Positions 21,201-34,200 of a DNA stretch of 64,000 nt are shown here, one piece after another; within the stretch, counting starts at the first letter, position 1; the number at the start of each line of letters is the position of its first letter. A program made the position numbers and the translations under genes. The DNA is from Siphonodentalium dalli (Eukaryota; Mollusca; Scaphopoda; Gadilida; Siphonodentaliidae). Under the pieces are notes generated by a model, which was given only the letters and a program-made list of their open reading frames with translations, was not told the origin of the DNA and ran no database searches. The stretch covers positions 261,362,077 through 261,426,076 of the forward strand of contig CP136061.1 in assembly GCA_032622095.1 (NCBI GenBank), written 5' to 3'.

Positions 21201-24200
21201 TGCCTATATATATAGGCCTACCGGTATATGCTTTTCACACAATTGCTCTTGGATTGATTTTCACCTATGACCACCAATATAACCATGCACCATTATTGCC
21301 ACTTCGAAGGAAACATTAATGGGCATATATTCCTAAGTTTTTATTAAGTTTGATTCTATCAAATATTTAGGCTATCAAATTGCATTGCAATCTAATATAT
21401 ATTTTGGGACTTCTGTCTGTTGTCTGTTTGTTAGCTATGGCCGGGAAAACTGCCGGACTGATTTCGACGAAATGTGATACCTAGGGGTACTTTTGTCAGG
21501 GGAGTGTTTTGGACGGGTAAAATCGTGACCCGGACCTGACATTGACCTTCAAAATGGTTAATTCAAGGTCAAATTGGGTCCAATTTCGCATGTAACCATG
21601 TCCTTGCTCATATACGCTCATATACATGTAGTCATGTTTCTGGCAAAGAAATCCCTGAATAGCCCGGACGAAGTCGGGCCCACCAGCTAGTTGCTACATA
21701 TAACACATTTCCAGAAGAAATATTCATTCCATATGCATTGTTGCATTTTGTTTTTGATGGTCGCTCAGTCGGAAATGTGCATAGTGAATCAGCTCGTCGT
21801 AAATGGCAAAGCAGGTACTGGACCAGTTAAAAAAAGGATTTGCATATGAACCACACAAAGGGAAGGGAACCTTATTTGTTTCTCTGTGTGAGTTTCCAAC
21901 TGCCTACATACACCTGCTGAGGTGTGATTTCTCTTTCTACCAATAGCCTATAATATGACAGAATCTTCCAATAATATCTAAATTACCATTAAAGAATATA
22001 TCCAACGAATAAACGCATTGATTTGGGACATCAGGTTTAGAACTACATGTACGGAAACCTTCTTTAAAAATGCCATATATAGTGTTCGTGACGGAATTAC
22101 AACGTTGTGTAATTCCGTCACGTTCAAGAATGTAATTCCGTCACGGCAATGTGACCGCAATAACAAAGTGAGGACATGGTAACTCATTCTATGATGGGTA
22201 AAATTATATAGGTAGTATGTCCATATAAATCACCAGGTTGACAGTTTATTCTCTAGTCATCAGAGTTTGCAGATAATACGATCACTTGCGGGTAGTGGAA
22301 AACCGAGGTCACTTCTGTGTAATTCCGTCACAGACTTTCAACCCACTCTGAGTAGAACACTGGCAATGCGATATGACACACTGTACATAGTGTTCAAAGA
22401 AGAGATACCAAGGTTTCCAGTGTACAAACTACCTTGACTAATCTCTGACAAAATGCAAGCAAATGAAAGCTCAAACTTGTTTGAGTCGATTATTTTGTAA
22501 TTCCGTCACGATGGATTTCGTGTAAAATAGGCGAAATATGTTGATTTTAATGAGGGAACGGGTGCGTATATGTCAATTGCTAGCGCCTATATATATTTTT
22601 ATATATATATACACTCCCGGAGATTGCTGCGCGGGTGTCCTGATCTCGCAAATTAAATCGCGGAGGTCCCCTAAAATGGGCATAATATGTTGATTTTAAT
22701 GAGGGAACGGGTGTGTATACATGTATGTCACTTGATACATATTTTAAACAAATAACGACACGATCATCATAATAGTGGTTTGTTCTATCAATTATATATG
22801 CGTCGAGTTCACTTGGTGCAAATCAAACGGCGATAAATATTCACTATATAGATCTATATGTCCTCGTATGCCAGAAGGACTTCACCAAATTAATTTTTGA
22901 ATAAGATGAATATTTATTAGATGTTATTAAGTCAATCAAATAATATTATTCATTAGCTAGCGCCTATATATACACACTCCCGGAGATTGCTGCTCGGGTG
23001 TCCTGATCTCGCAAATTAAATTGCGGAGGTCCCCTAAAATAGGCGAAATATGTTGATTTTAATGAGGGAACGGGTGCGTATATGTTAACAAGTGACGGTT
23101 TTGATTTGGTTGAGGGTGGCCGGAGAATATGGCGGCCTAATTTCGATGCTCAAATTAGCGCTTCTAGTTTATTATCGAAAAACAGCCGGTTTGAGAGTAT
23201 AATATATAGCTGAATACAGCTAGGTTAGCTGAATACAGCTATTGTAGCTGTATTCTCATATTTGCCAGACCTGTTTATCATCAGTTTAGCCAATTTGTTC
23301 ACGTTTTTTTTAACTGAACCCGTGACCAGGTGATTTCTTCGCCATGGTAGATAACGTTCGCACATTGTTGCACGCTCGACAGCCATTACTGGCATTAGCC
23401 CGATCCGACAGTGTGCCTTACGGGAGGCCAAATTCACATTTAATAGCCAATTAAACTTAAGCGTAATGCCATTACCTATAAGCATAATTCCATTATGCTT
23501 AAAGTGTAATTTCATTACGCTTAAGCGTAATGCCATTATGCTTAAGCATAATTCAGATTACCAATTACGCTTTAAGCACAATGGCACTATGCTTAACTCT
23601 AATGGAATTTGAATTACACTTAAGTGTACTGGCATTACGCTTAAGCGTAATTCAAATTCCATATCTCAATACTCCCTGGAGCTGAAATGGATGCAGCCAA
23701 TTACTGATGCTAGTAACTTTTGACATAAATTTACCTTAGATGCTACAATTATATGTCAGGTAGTAAGGCTATGAAAACCTATTACGCTTAAGTGTAATGG
23801 AGTTGTGAGTGAGGCATTTATGCTTAAACATAATGGCATTATGCCTAAGCATAATGGAATGCATTATGCTTAAGCGCAATAAGCTATTAAATATGAATTT
23901 GGCCTCCCATAGTGCCTAGCGTAGTGTCATATGGGAGGGAAAATTCACATTTAATAGCTAATTATGCTTCAGCATAATGCATTACGCTTAAGCAAATTTT
24001 GTGATGCTTAAGTGAATTTGGTTATGCTAGCCGCTGTGCGGGATAGTGTCACTAAATGCACCCTATGGGGACCTCATTCTGCAAATGACAGACACACTAT
24101 TTGCAGGCTTGATATATAGTCAATCAATTTACAGATGGTTCTTGTTGGGACTATTTCTGGTGATTTAAATAACTTCTTGAGGATCTGAGACCATGTCCGA

Positions 24201-25268
24201 TAAAAAATTGTCAATTTGGTTATTGGTTTATGACCACATTGATTCAGGGGGCATGTGGAAGCAATATTAGCCATATGCCGATCAAGCCTTGAAATAGGGT
24301 GTCTGTCATTTGCAGAATGAGGTCCCCCGAGGGTGAATTTAGTGATGCTACCCAGCATAGCGGGCTAGCATCACCAAATTCACCCTCTGGGGACTTCATT
24401 CTGCTTACACCTCAGCAGAATGAGGTTCCCAGACGGTGAATTTGGTGATGCTAGCCCACTATGCAGGGTAGCATCACTAAATTCACCCTCTGGGAACCTC
24501 ATTCTGCAAATGACAGGCACCTTATTTCAAGGCTTGATGCCGATATGGGAATAAATGTAATCACCCTATCCATGAAGATATCCAACAAAACTTTAGTATG
24601 CAATCCTGTGCAGTTGAGTCTTGAGTTATTTGTTAGATTATTAAATACAAATAAAAACAAAATTGAATAAGTCCATTAACCCTTTACCCAACAAACCGGC
24701 CAAATAAAGCTGCAACAGCCTAAATTATCTTGGGTCTGTCTCAATAAAACCATACAAATATGGATATCATTGGAACCGGCTCATTGACCACCTTCTGATA
24801 GTTACAGTTATGCCCTGTGCCAATGCATTCTCTTATATATGCGAGTCGACCATAGGTCGCCTCGCATATATAAGAGAATGCATTGGCTTAAAAAAAAAAC
24901 CTTTTTTTAACACTTTTTACCATTTTTTCTTACATTCTTTAACAATTTTATAATTTTTAATGTGTTAAGCCAATGCATTCTCTTATATATGCGAGGCGAC
25001 CTATGGTCGACTCGCATATATAAGAGAATGCATTGGCACAGGGCCCTTCTGTTGGGTAAAGGGTTAAAAATAAATATCTGTGTACTTAGTCAAATATTAA
25101 GATAAATGTATATGTGTTGTGTGTGGCACGTCTCATTCCAAACATGTTACATTGTAATGTGTGAAACCATTTTATTGAGGGCTACTTATTGTCTTTTATA
25201 TAAACTGTGGTAATCTGTTTCGAGTTAGGGGGTCATAGGGGTCAGCATCCTCATCATATTATATCAAT

Positions 25269-25299
<31 letters not shown>

Positions 25300-28200
25300 G
25301 GAGAGAGAACACTTTAAAATTTGTTTTGTCTAAATATTTTTCTTGAGAGCTATACTGACCACCAGGGTATGGACTGTGTTCAGCTAATATCTCAGGTTAG
25401 GGTCCTATGGTATTCCAATGTTAACTGGTTCGCTGCTAAATATCCTACATACACGTAATCAAATGCATATATATATTTCAACAAACAGAAAATTAATGAA
25501 TTTTATGCTCGGAGTTGATAATTTGCACTCTTTTCTCCAATTTGACCCCCATATATATACATTTGTGATTATGTTATGAGCCTGAATGTCTCACTAGGCT
25601 ATGGTTATGAGCTTGGATGTCTCAATAGGCTATGGTTATGAGTATGGATGTCTCATTAGGCTATGGCTATGCCAATGGGCCTGGATGTCTCATTAGCCAT
25701 TAGGCTATGGTTATGAGCCTTGATGTCTCATTAGACTATGGTTATGGGTCTGAATGTCTCATTAGGCTATGATTATGAGTCTGGATGTCTCATTAGGCTA
25801 TGGTTATGGGCCTGGGTGTATATCATTAGGCTATGGTTATGAGCCTGGTTGTCTGTTTGTCAAAGTAGGTTATCGATATGAGCCTGGATGTTTGATTAGG
25901 TTATGGTTATGAGCTTGGTTGTCGGCCGCCTTTAGGGCAAAACATTTGTAATTTTTCTCAAACTTTTCGCGATATAAGTACCTTTTCTGACAATTTTATT
26001 GGTCGGCATCCATTCAAACTTCACAATGTCCAAATTTAATTATATATGTAACAGTATTTTTGAAATATTACCTGACAAACGCTATTTAAATGATTAAACT
26101 AAACAAGAGTTGACTAAACAAGACAATGTCATTGCCAAAGCCCATATCTGGGCTTCCAGCACTCTTACATAGGGTCCAAATATGGGCTTTCAGCACTGAA
26201 CCAGTTAATGTGACACTACTAGTGCACAATTGGCACTATGACCGATAAATTGAAATAATTTGAGAATTTGTGTTATTGTGGATATTTGTCTATAAATGTA
26301 CTTTATTAGTACATAATGTTCAGTATACTCTATAAGGCAACATAAAAACTTTAAATTATGATTCCGATCATAGCTATTTAGTATCGCCAAGGGTTGATCG
26401 GCCTCTCGTTTATATTTTGCATTTAATCATTCTCCTATTATATCTCCATCTTTCTCCTCTTTCACTTGCATGGACTTTTGTTGTTAAAAATTAAGCCTTC
26501 TCAACATTCCTGATACTTTAACAGAATTACCTTTCATCTGATATATCTCATTGTATATTGGATTATTTTGACACACTCTTTGCCACTATTGGTCAATCAA
26601 TTTATTTTGATTTTTATGTGTACCCATACCATAGTATGGTACCGTACACATAGTGTCGACATCCAGATTGACCACTTGTCATCCGTCTGTAAGTCTGTCT
26701 GTAGACACTTTACGCATTGTGCGATAACTCAAACATTTTTTATTCGATCAGAACCAAATTTTGTATATGTTTTTCTCAGCCCAAAATACAGATCAAGTTC
26801 AAAAATGGGTTTGATCAGAGTATTTATGGCCCTTCTTCGACTTAGAATTCATGCATGCTGCAATAACACAAAAAATATTATCTGATCGAAACCAAATTTG
26901 GTGTGTGAGTTTCTCAGCCCAAAATACAGATACCGGTAGATTTCGAATTTGGGTTTGATCTGAATTTTATTATGGCCCTTAGAAATTGTTTAAATTGTTA
27001 AAATTTAATCTTTGAAGATTAACATTGAATGTTCCTGAATACCACTCCTGATGAATAATAGACCATTCCAGTGTATACTGTTAGAACTGTTTGTGAGAAT
27101 CCATTTAGTAAAGAAAAGGTTAATAATCAGGATAAAAATTTGCAGCTCTGTATGTCAGCTTTGTAAATGTCACATAATCCATTTTCACCATTTTATTGAA
27201 GGTGCTAATTTATGGAGTCTTTCAAGCAGAATGAAGTACAAGTCAATTTCTGCTCTTGTTCTCTGACTGCCATAAACATCTGTCTTGACGCAGTTTTTTG
27301 CTGGTCAGCTGATGAAACAAAGCAACCACAAGTTCAAAAATAACCATATCAATTTGATTTGTTAATTATATGACACCTGATCAGTGAAAATGTGAAACAA
27401 ATTTGTTTTTGGTATGTTGAACTGCCAGGAGGCTCCTACAAACTTGGTTCTTTTATAATACGTGTATTATCTTATAACAAGGTTGGCGTCAGAAGTGGGA
27501 TGGAGAACTAATGGTATAATAACAGCCTGGGCTCACTACCAGCTGGGGGTAAATCTGTTTTCTGTTATTGATTGTTATTGGGATGACCCTAAATGATTCA
27601 CACTCATTCATTGTTGGTCAAATATTCCGTTAATCAAATCTTAAAAGTCAGATAATTCATTCACTCCATAACAAAACTCTAATCTATCATGTCAGACATG
27701 GCTACTGACGATATTGATACTGTAAAATGCATTCTTCATCGTGAATCATTACAGAAAGATTGAGTCAAGAATTATCAAGTGTTGTATTTTTACACTATTT
27801 TAACATTTTGGAGCAAAATAAATGGTACTGGTATAGAACACAGGGGGCAGGAATCTTTTATTATGGATAGTTATATAATTCTTGGGAAAGGGACACAGCT
27901 TCTAAAAATGGTAACTTTAGGATAAAAAGTTGCCTTTAAAAAAAATAAAAATATTATTCAATATTTGTCATCATCCATCACTCCCCAAAAGGCTACTCTA
28001 CACATAGAAACACACTCCTTCCTGATTGGACATATAATTCCAGAGATAATTGTCATAAAATCCAGATCAATTCCAAAAAAATTTCATCGAAAGACTTAAG
28101 TTGTCAGAAACAGAATTTCAAAAAGACGAAATTTTATAAAATAAAAACACGTCATTCCGCTATGATAAAATCATCTTTTCAACACACCATTTCGTTTACT

Positions 28201-31200
28201 AAGATCTAACATTGATTGAATCACGTTTGTGTTTTGACAATGTCTGACATGCTCAAATTCGGTTTTTATTTGACTTTGAAACATGTTTTTGTCGCTCAAA
28301 TGTGACCAGCTGGGTGATCTGGATTTGATGACGAATATCTCTTGAATTATATGTCCGATCGGGAAGGGGTTTGTTTCTACAAGTCGAGTATTCTCTTGGG
28401 GAGTGATTGATGATGACAAGTAGTGAATAATATTTTTATTTTTTAAAGGCAATTTTTATACTGAAGCTACCATTTTTAGAAGCTATGTCCCTTTCCAAAG
28501 AATTATCCATAATAAAAAAGATTCCTGCCCCCTGTGGTATAGAATAGCAATTTTCTTAGCAAAAATTGAACAATGCTGTACAATTTTAGCAATACTAGTA
28601 GCATTAAGATACTGAAATTTGGCATAAAGTTAGCATAAGCTCTGATTCCTTGAAATAAGCATAATGTCGTGGGAAATGCCATGGAATACATATGGAATCT
28701 AACATGCCACAGCATTAAATTTGCCGTAGGATGATTATGCTAATTTTGAGGTCTGATAAGCTGGATCTAATTCTTTTGCTCTCCATGGAAAACTACATTT
28801 ACGAGTACAATCATGTACATGTACATGTACACCAATGCCCACCAATTATCACCAGAGTTATGGACCTGTTTGAATTTGCACTCAATTTTCATTTCCGGAT
28901 GATAACTTTAGTAAGTCTGAACTGAATGGAATGAAATTTGGTATGTGAGTTTACTAGCCCGAAATACAAGTCAATTTCAAATCTGGTTTCCCCCCACAAT
29001 TTCAACAGAGTTATGGCCCTTTGTGGGAATAAACCACAGGCGTATTTTGCCAAGCCAAAGCAATGCTCTTGTGATAATATACATGTAGTTTAGTGATGTT
29101 GGAATTCCATCACCCAGTAAATTGCTCTTCATGTTTAAACAGATTTTCAGTTCATTTAAATTTTTGATCCACCCATATCAAACAGATGTACAGTCCCTTA
29201 CTCATTAACTGAAATTACACCTTTGATGGCCAGGGAAGCTTAAATCTCATTCAAAAAGGAAAATCCAGCTGAGAAATTGGACATAAACATCTCGTAATCA
29301 CACACAAGCAACATTAGATGGCAATAGTAACTAGATGGCCAAAGGCTGTTAATATGATACCAGCAAGGTGGGGTATATGTGGGTTTAATAGGGATCAAAT
29401 AAGGCGGTGTGTTTCTGATGCTTGATATTGTATTGTTGTGCATTGATGGGGGTACTTGGTAAATCATGGCACTAGGTGAAATTCATTTGTGGTCGTCCAT
29501 GTGTATACACTAATTACTACCCTCTGGGCAGCTGCTTTGGACATAGCTCCATTATTCCCACAATAATTATGATTCATTTTAATTAAGAGAGCCATTTTAA
29601 GAGTGTGAAGGTGTGAGGTTATAGATAAAGCTGTCATCGTAATTACTACAGTTGCATTTTATGGGAAGCTCTAGTCATCAGGATGACCACAGATGACGAT
29701 TAAATGAGAACTTGAGAATCAATTTAAAATTATAGGGCCACATAATCTTTGAGATTAAATTAAGGCCTTAGTCTTGCTTCCGTTGCATCCCTTGGGTTGA
29801 AGTAACACACTGTAGGCTGAGATATAACCTTCATGCTTCATACACACTGTAGGCTGAGATATAACCGTGATGTTCATGCTTCATACACACTGTAGGCTGA
29901 GATATAACCGTGATGTTCATGCTTCATACACACTGTAGGCTGAGATATAACCGTGATGTTCATGCTTCATACACACTGTAGGCTGAGATATAACCGTGAT
30001 GTTCATGCTTCATACACACTGTAGGCTGAGATATAACCGTGATGTTCATGCTTCATACACACTGTAGGCTGAGATATAACCGTGATGTTCATGCTTCATA
30101 CACACTGTAGGCTGAGATATAACTGTGATGTTCATGCTTCATACACTATGAAAAGAATTAAAAGAATAAATCTGATAGAACTCAGGGGCGCCGGAATCAT
30201 CCAAGGGCAGGGGGGGCAGAGCCTACAAAAAGGGCACTTTTCCGCAAAAAAGGGCATTTTCTCCGTAAACTCGTGAAAATAACCATAATTTCATTGTGGC
30301 AAAAATCCCTATTTTAATGGTATTTGTCAGTTTTTATGGCCGTTTTGTGATAAAATTGACAAAAAATTAATATTCCTTGTGAAATTGGTGGTATTTGGAC
30401 CAAAAAAGTCACATTTTGTTATAAAAACACGAGATTAAACACACAAAAAGCATTTTCTGTCTCCAGAAAAAGGGCAAGTCCTGCCCCCGCTCGCCCCCCT
30501 TGGTCAAGGGCAGGGGGGTCAGCTGCCCTCCTCTGCCCCCCTCTTCCGGCGCCCCTGATAGAACTGTATTGAAGATAGTTCAGTACACATTGTAGGCTGG
30601 TACATGTATATATATAATACTCATTATATACTATGAAAATACTAAACTAAATGATAGCAATTTATTGAAAATAGATCACTTCTATATTGGTGGTTCATAT
30701 TCATAGTACAGCACCAGGCAGTATACCCACTTGACAAATTCTATATTCATAGTACAGCACCAGGCAGTATGCCCACTTAACAAATTCTATATTCTTTTAT
30801 TTTATTGTCAGTCTGCATTTGAAAAAAATATATCCAGTAATGCCCTAAATAATCGACTCCTTAATCACAGAAGAATCATGGGTAACTTTTCAGGATTTAG
30901 TCGAAAATATGGTTTGTTGCCATTCATCGGAAAGCTCTCAATGAGAGCTTTCCGATGAATGGCAACAAGCCATATTTCCGACTAAATCCTGAAAAGTTAC
31001 CCATAATTCTGATGTGGTTAAGGAGTCAATTATTTAGGGCATTACTGTACAGGGCTCCACACAGCGGTCCAGGAATGTTTTGTAATATCTTCATGGGGGG
31101 TATACTGGATTGACTTTGTCCATCTGTCCGTCTGTCCGTTCATCCTTCTGGGAATATGCATCAGGCCAAAAAAAAAAACGTCAGCCATGGATTATCGGAT

Positions 31201-34200
31201 CTAAATTAAATTTGGTTTGGATGTTCACCATCTTGACTGCTTTCAAAAGAGGGGCCAATGACTTTTGTGTTTTCCATTCAAGAATTCCTCATCTTTGTTT
31301 ATCTGGAAACGGGAATAAGTCCTGAATCCCTAACGGAAACCCTGTCCTTTTATCTGAACATGCAAGTTAATAATTTCACAACTTTCTGGTAACTAAATAC
31401 TCATTCTTTGGTGGGAAATGTTCAGATAATAAGTTCAACCTATGGCTGTTTGTTGAACTTATTTTATGAACAATTTCTAACAGAACGACTTGTCAATGAT
31501 TATACATGTATACTATACAAAGGGTTAATATCTTTAACCCTTTGAGTGCCAGGTCCGATTTTTATATCGACCCATATACCCTGTGCCAATGCATTCTCTT
31601 ATATATGCGAGTCGACCATAGGTCGCCTCGCATATATAAGAGAATGCATTGGCCTAACCCAAATAAAAAAATAATTCATTTTTTTTATATTTTTTTAGGG
31701 CACTCTACAGACCATAAATTAGGGCCGATGAGATTGGCCCCTAGCACTAAAAGGGTTAAGAGGTTTTCTCTATCTGAAATATCTTCTTAAATTTCTTAAA
31801 TCCATACCAATATTGACCAGCCAAGAGAATTTAAATAGGGAGAAGTCACATCTCCCTATTAAATTATTAGGGAGAAATGTGCAGTTAACACTTTACCCAA
31901 CAAAGCGGCCAAAAACGCCCAAATAAAGCTTCAACAGCCTAAAATATCTTCGGTCTGTCTCAATAACACCATACAAATATGGATATCATTGGAACCGGTT
32001 CATTGACCACATTGTGATGGTTACAGTTATGCCCTGTGCCAATGCATTCTCTTATATATGCGAGTCGACCATAGGTCGCCTCGCATATATAAGAGAATGC
32101 ATTGGCCCTAATTTTTTCTTATAATATTTTCTACATTCTTTGACAATTTGATCATTTTTAATGTGTTAAGCCAATGCATTCTCTTATATATGCGAGGCGA
32201 CCTATGGTTGACTCGCATATATAAGAGAATGCATTGACACAGGGCCGTTCTGTTGGGTAAAGGGTTAATGGGGAGAAGTGATAAATGCTTTAGTTCTACA
32301 TGTATCTTCTATTTACTCCCTAACATCACATTTGTGTGGCCCAATAAGTAATGTATTATGCAATATTAATTAATTAATTAATTTATAATACATGTTCCAT
32401 TGTAATTATCATTAGTTAAAGATGCATAATCTGAATTAATGCTCACTAATTACTATTTCCTTGCCTTCGGGCGTAAAAAATATTTGATTCGAGTCGAGGA
32501 ACCCACCCATCAAAGCTCACAGTGATCAGATATCGATGTTTGAAATCTATTATTTTTCACCACCGATAATTTTAAGTGGCCCAATAAACAGTTGACGAAA
32601 AGACTTTCCTTGACCAAATTGCAGATGAAGATGGATAACTCTAAAATCAAGTGGCTTTTTTGTGTCAGATATTTGACAAACCGGCAAAATTTCGTTGAAC
32701 AAAATGTTGATGAATAACAGATTTTGGGCAATTTTATACTATATAAGTTGACTGTGGTTTAATAGCATTATTTTTGGGCAATTACTCTATTCTGATAACT
32801 GAAGCGGCATTTCAAAAAATGTTGTTGTTGTTGGAATCTGACAATATGTTGACCGTCTGATCGGATTGAGTACCTTTAATTCTTTCCAAAATGTACCAGT
32901 AGTTTTGAATATGCATACTGGTAAATGAGAGAGAAGTCACTTCTCCATGGGACAAAAATAGGGAGAAGTGGCACATTTTAGGGAGAAGATGTCTCCCAAG
33001 TCACCCTCTTGGCTCGTCCCTTCGATACGAATGAAGAATGAATTATTACATATCTATCAACTTAATTCGCATGATCGCACGAGTTTCCAGGCGTGTGATA
33101 ATTCTCAGAATCGCACTAGTGCAATCTGTCGACGGAATTATTTCATTCAGTGTTAGAACTCAATTAAATTCACATTTTCTGTACCGGAGATGTACAATTG
33201 TGAGTCAACTTACTGTGATACGGAGATATGTAATAAAAATAGAACCGCATGCGTATCTGGATTTTGACGAATTATCGCACTTGATTTGTTGGCGGAATGT
33301 ATTTTATCACATAATTTGGCCATAAAAGCAGTTTCATAATTATCGGTAATAGACACGTTTAATATCAGCGCGTGCGATGACGTCACGGCGTTCTTCAAAT
33401 AACTTGCGATCGCTGTAGTTTATGATTGTTTTTTTCGATGAATATTTCGCGTTGATTCGGGTTTATTTGATCATGTGATAAAAGGTATCTCACACTCGTC
33501 CTATTTTATACGTAATTTATCAACCTCGTCCTCTAAATTCTATTTGAGCCTCGGTAAACCTCGGCTCAAATCGAATTTAGTGAACTCGGTTGATAAATAC
33601 CGTATAAAATAGAAACTCATGTGAGATCCTCTATTTATTAGAACTGAATAGAAATTGTATTGAGTAATTAAAGGGTTAATCCTGTCCTGATGGGAGCATT
33701 AAAGATCCTGTGTTTTCTCTTATATATGCGAGTCTCCCATAGGGTATAGAAAGGGTTGAACTTATTATCTGAACATTTCCTATGAGATAATTATTCATCA
33801 ATGATGCTTTAGTATAGAAAGGGTTGAACTTATTATCTGAACATTTCCTATGGGATAACTATTCATCAATGATGCTTTAGTATAGAAAGGGTTGAACTTA
33901 TTATCTGAACATTTCCTATGAGATAATTATTCATCAATGATGCTTTAGTATAGAAAGGGTTGAACTTATTATCTGAACATTTCCTATGAGATAATTATTC
34001 ATCAATGATGCTTTAGTATAGAAAGGGTTGAACTTATTATCTGAACATTTCCTATGAGATAATTATTCATCAATGATGCTTTAGTATAGAAAGGGTTGAA
34101 CTTATTATCTGAACATTTCCTATGGGATAACTATTCATCAATGATGCTTTAGTATAGAAAGGGTTGAACTTATTATCTGAACATTTCCTATGAGATAATT

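Larger units (their letters stand above)
31815..33020. mobile_element. hAT-like MITE family E split by two later insertions
   Basis: Begins gaccagccaagag and ends tctcccaagtcaccctcttggctcgtccc. It is interrupted by a family P MITE (31889-32264) and a family F MITE (32420-32872), each sitting in TTAA. Once those are set aside, the order of internal words matches the intact copy at 42442-42746. Confidence 0.75.

Noticed and set aside
18592-23085. LTR retrotransposon with 374-bp LTRs
   Set aside because: The repeats are direct, but the internal 3.5 kb lacks any gag, protease, RT or integrase frame, no primer-binding site was seen, and the right side holds two and a half tandem copies.
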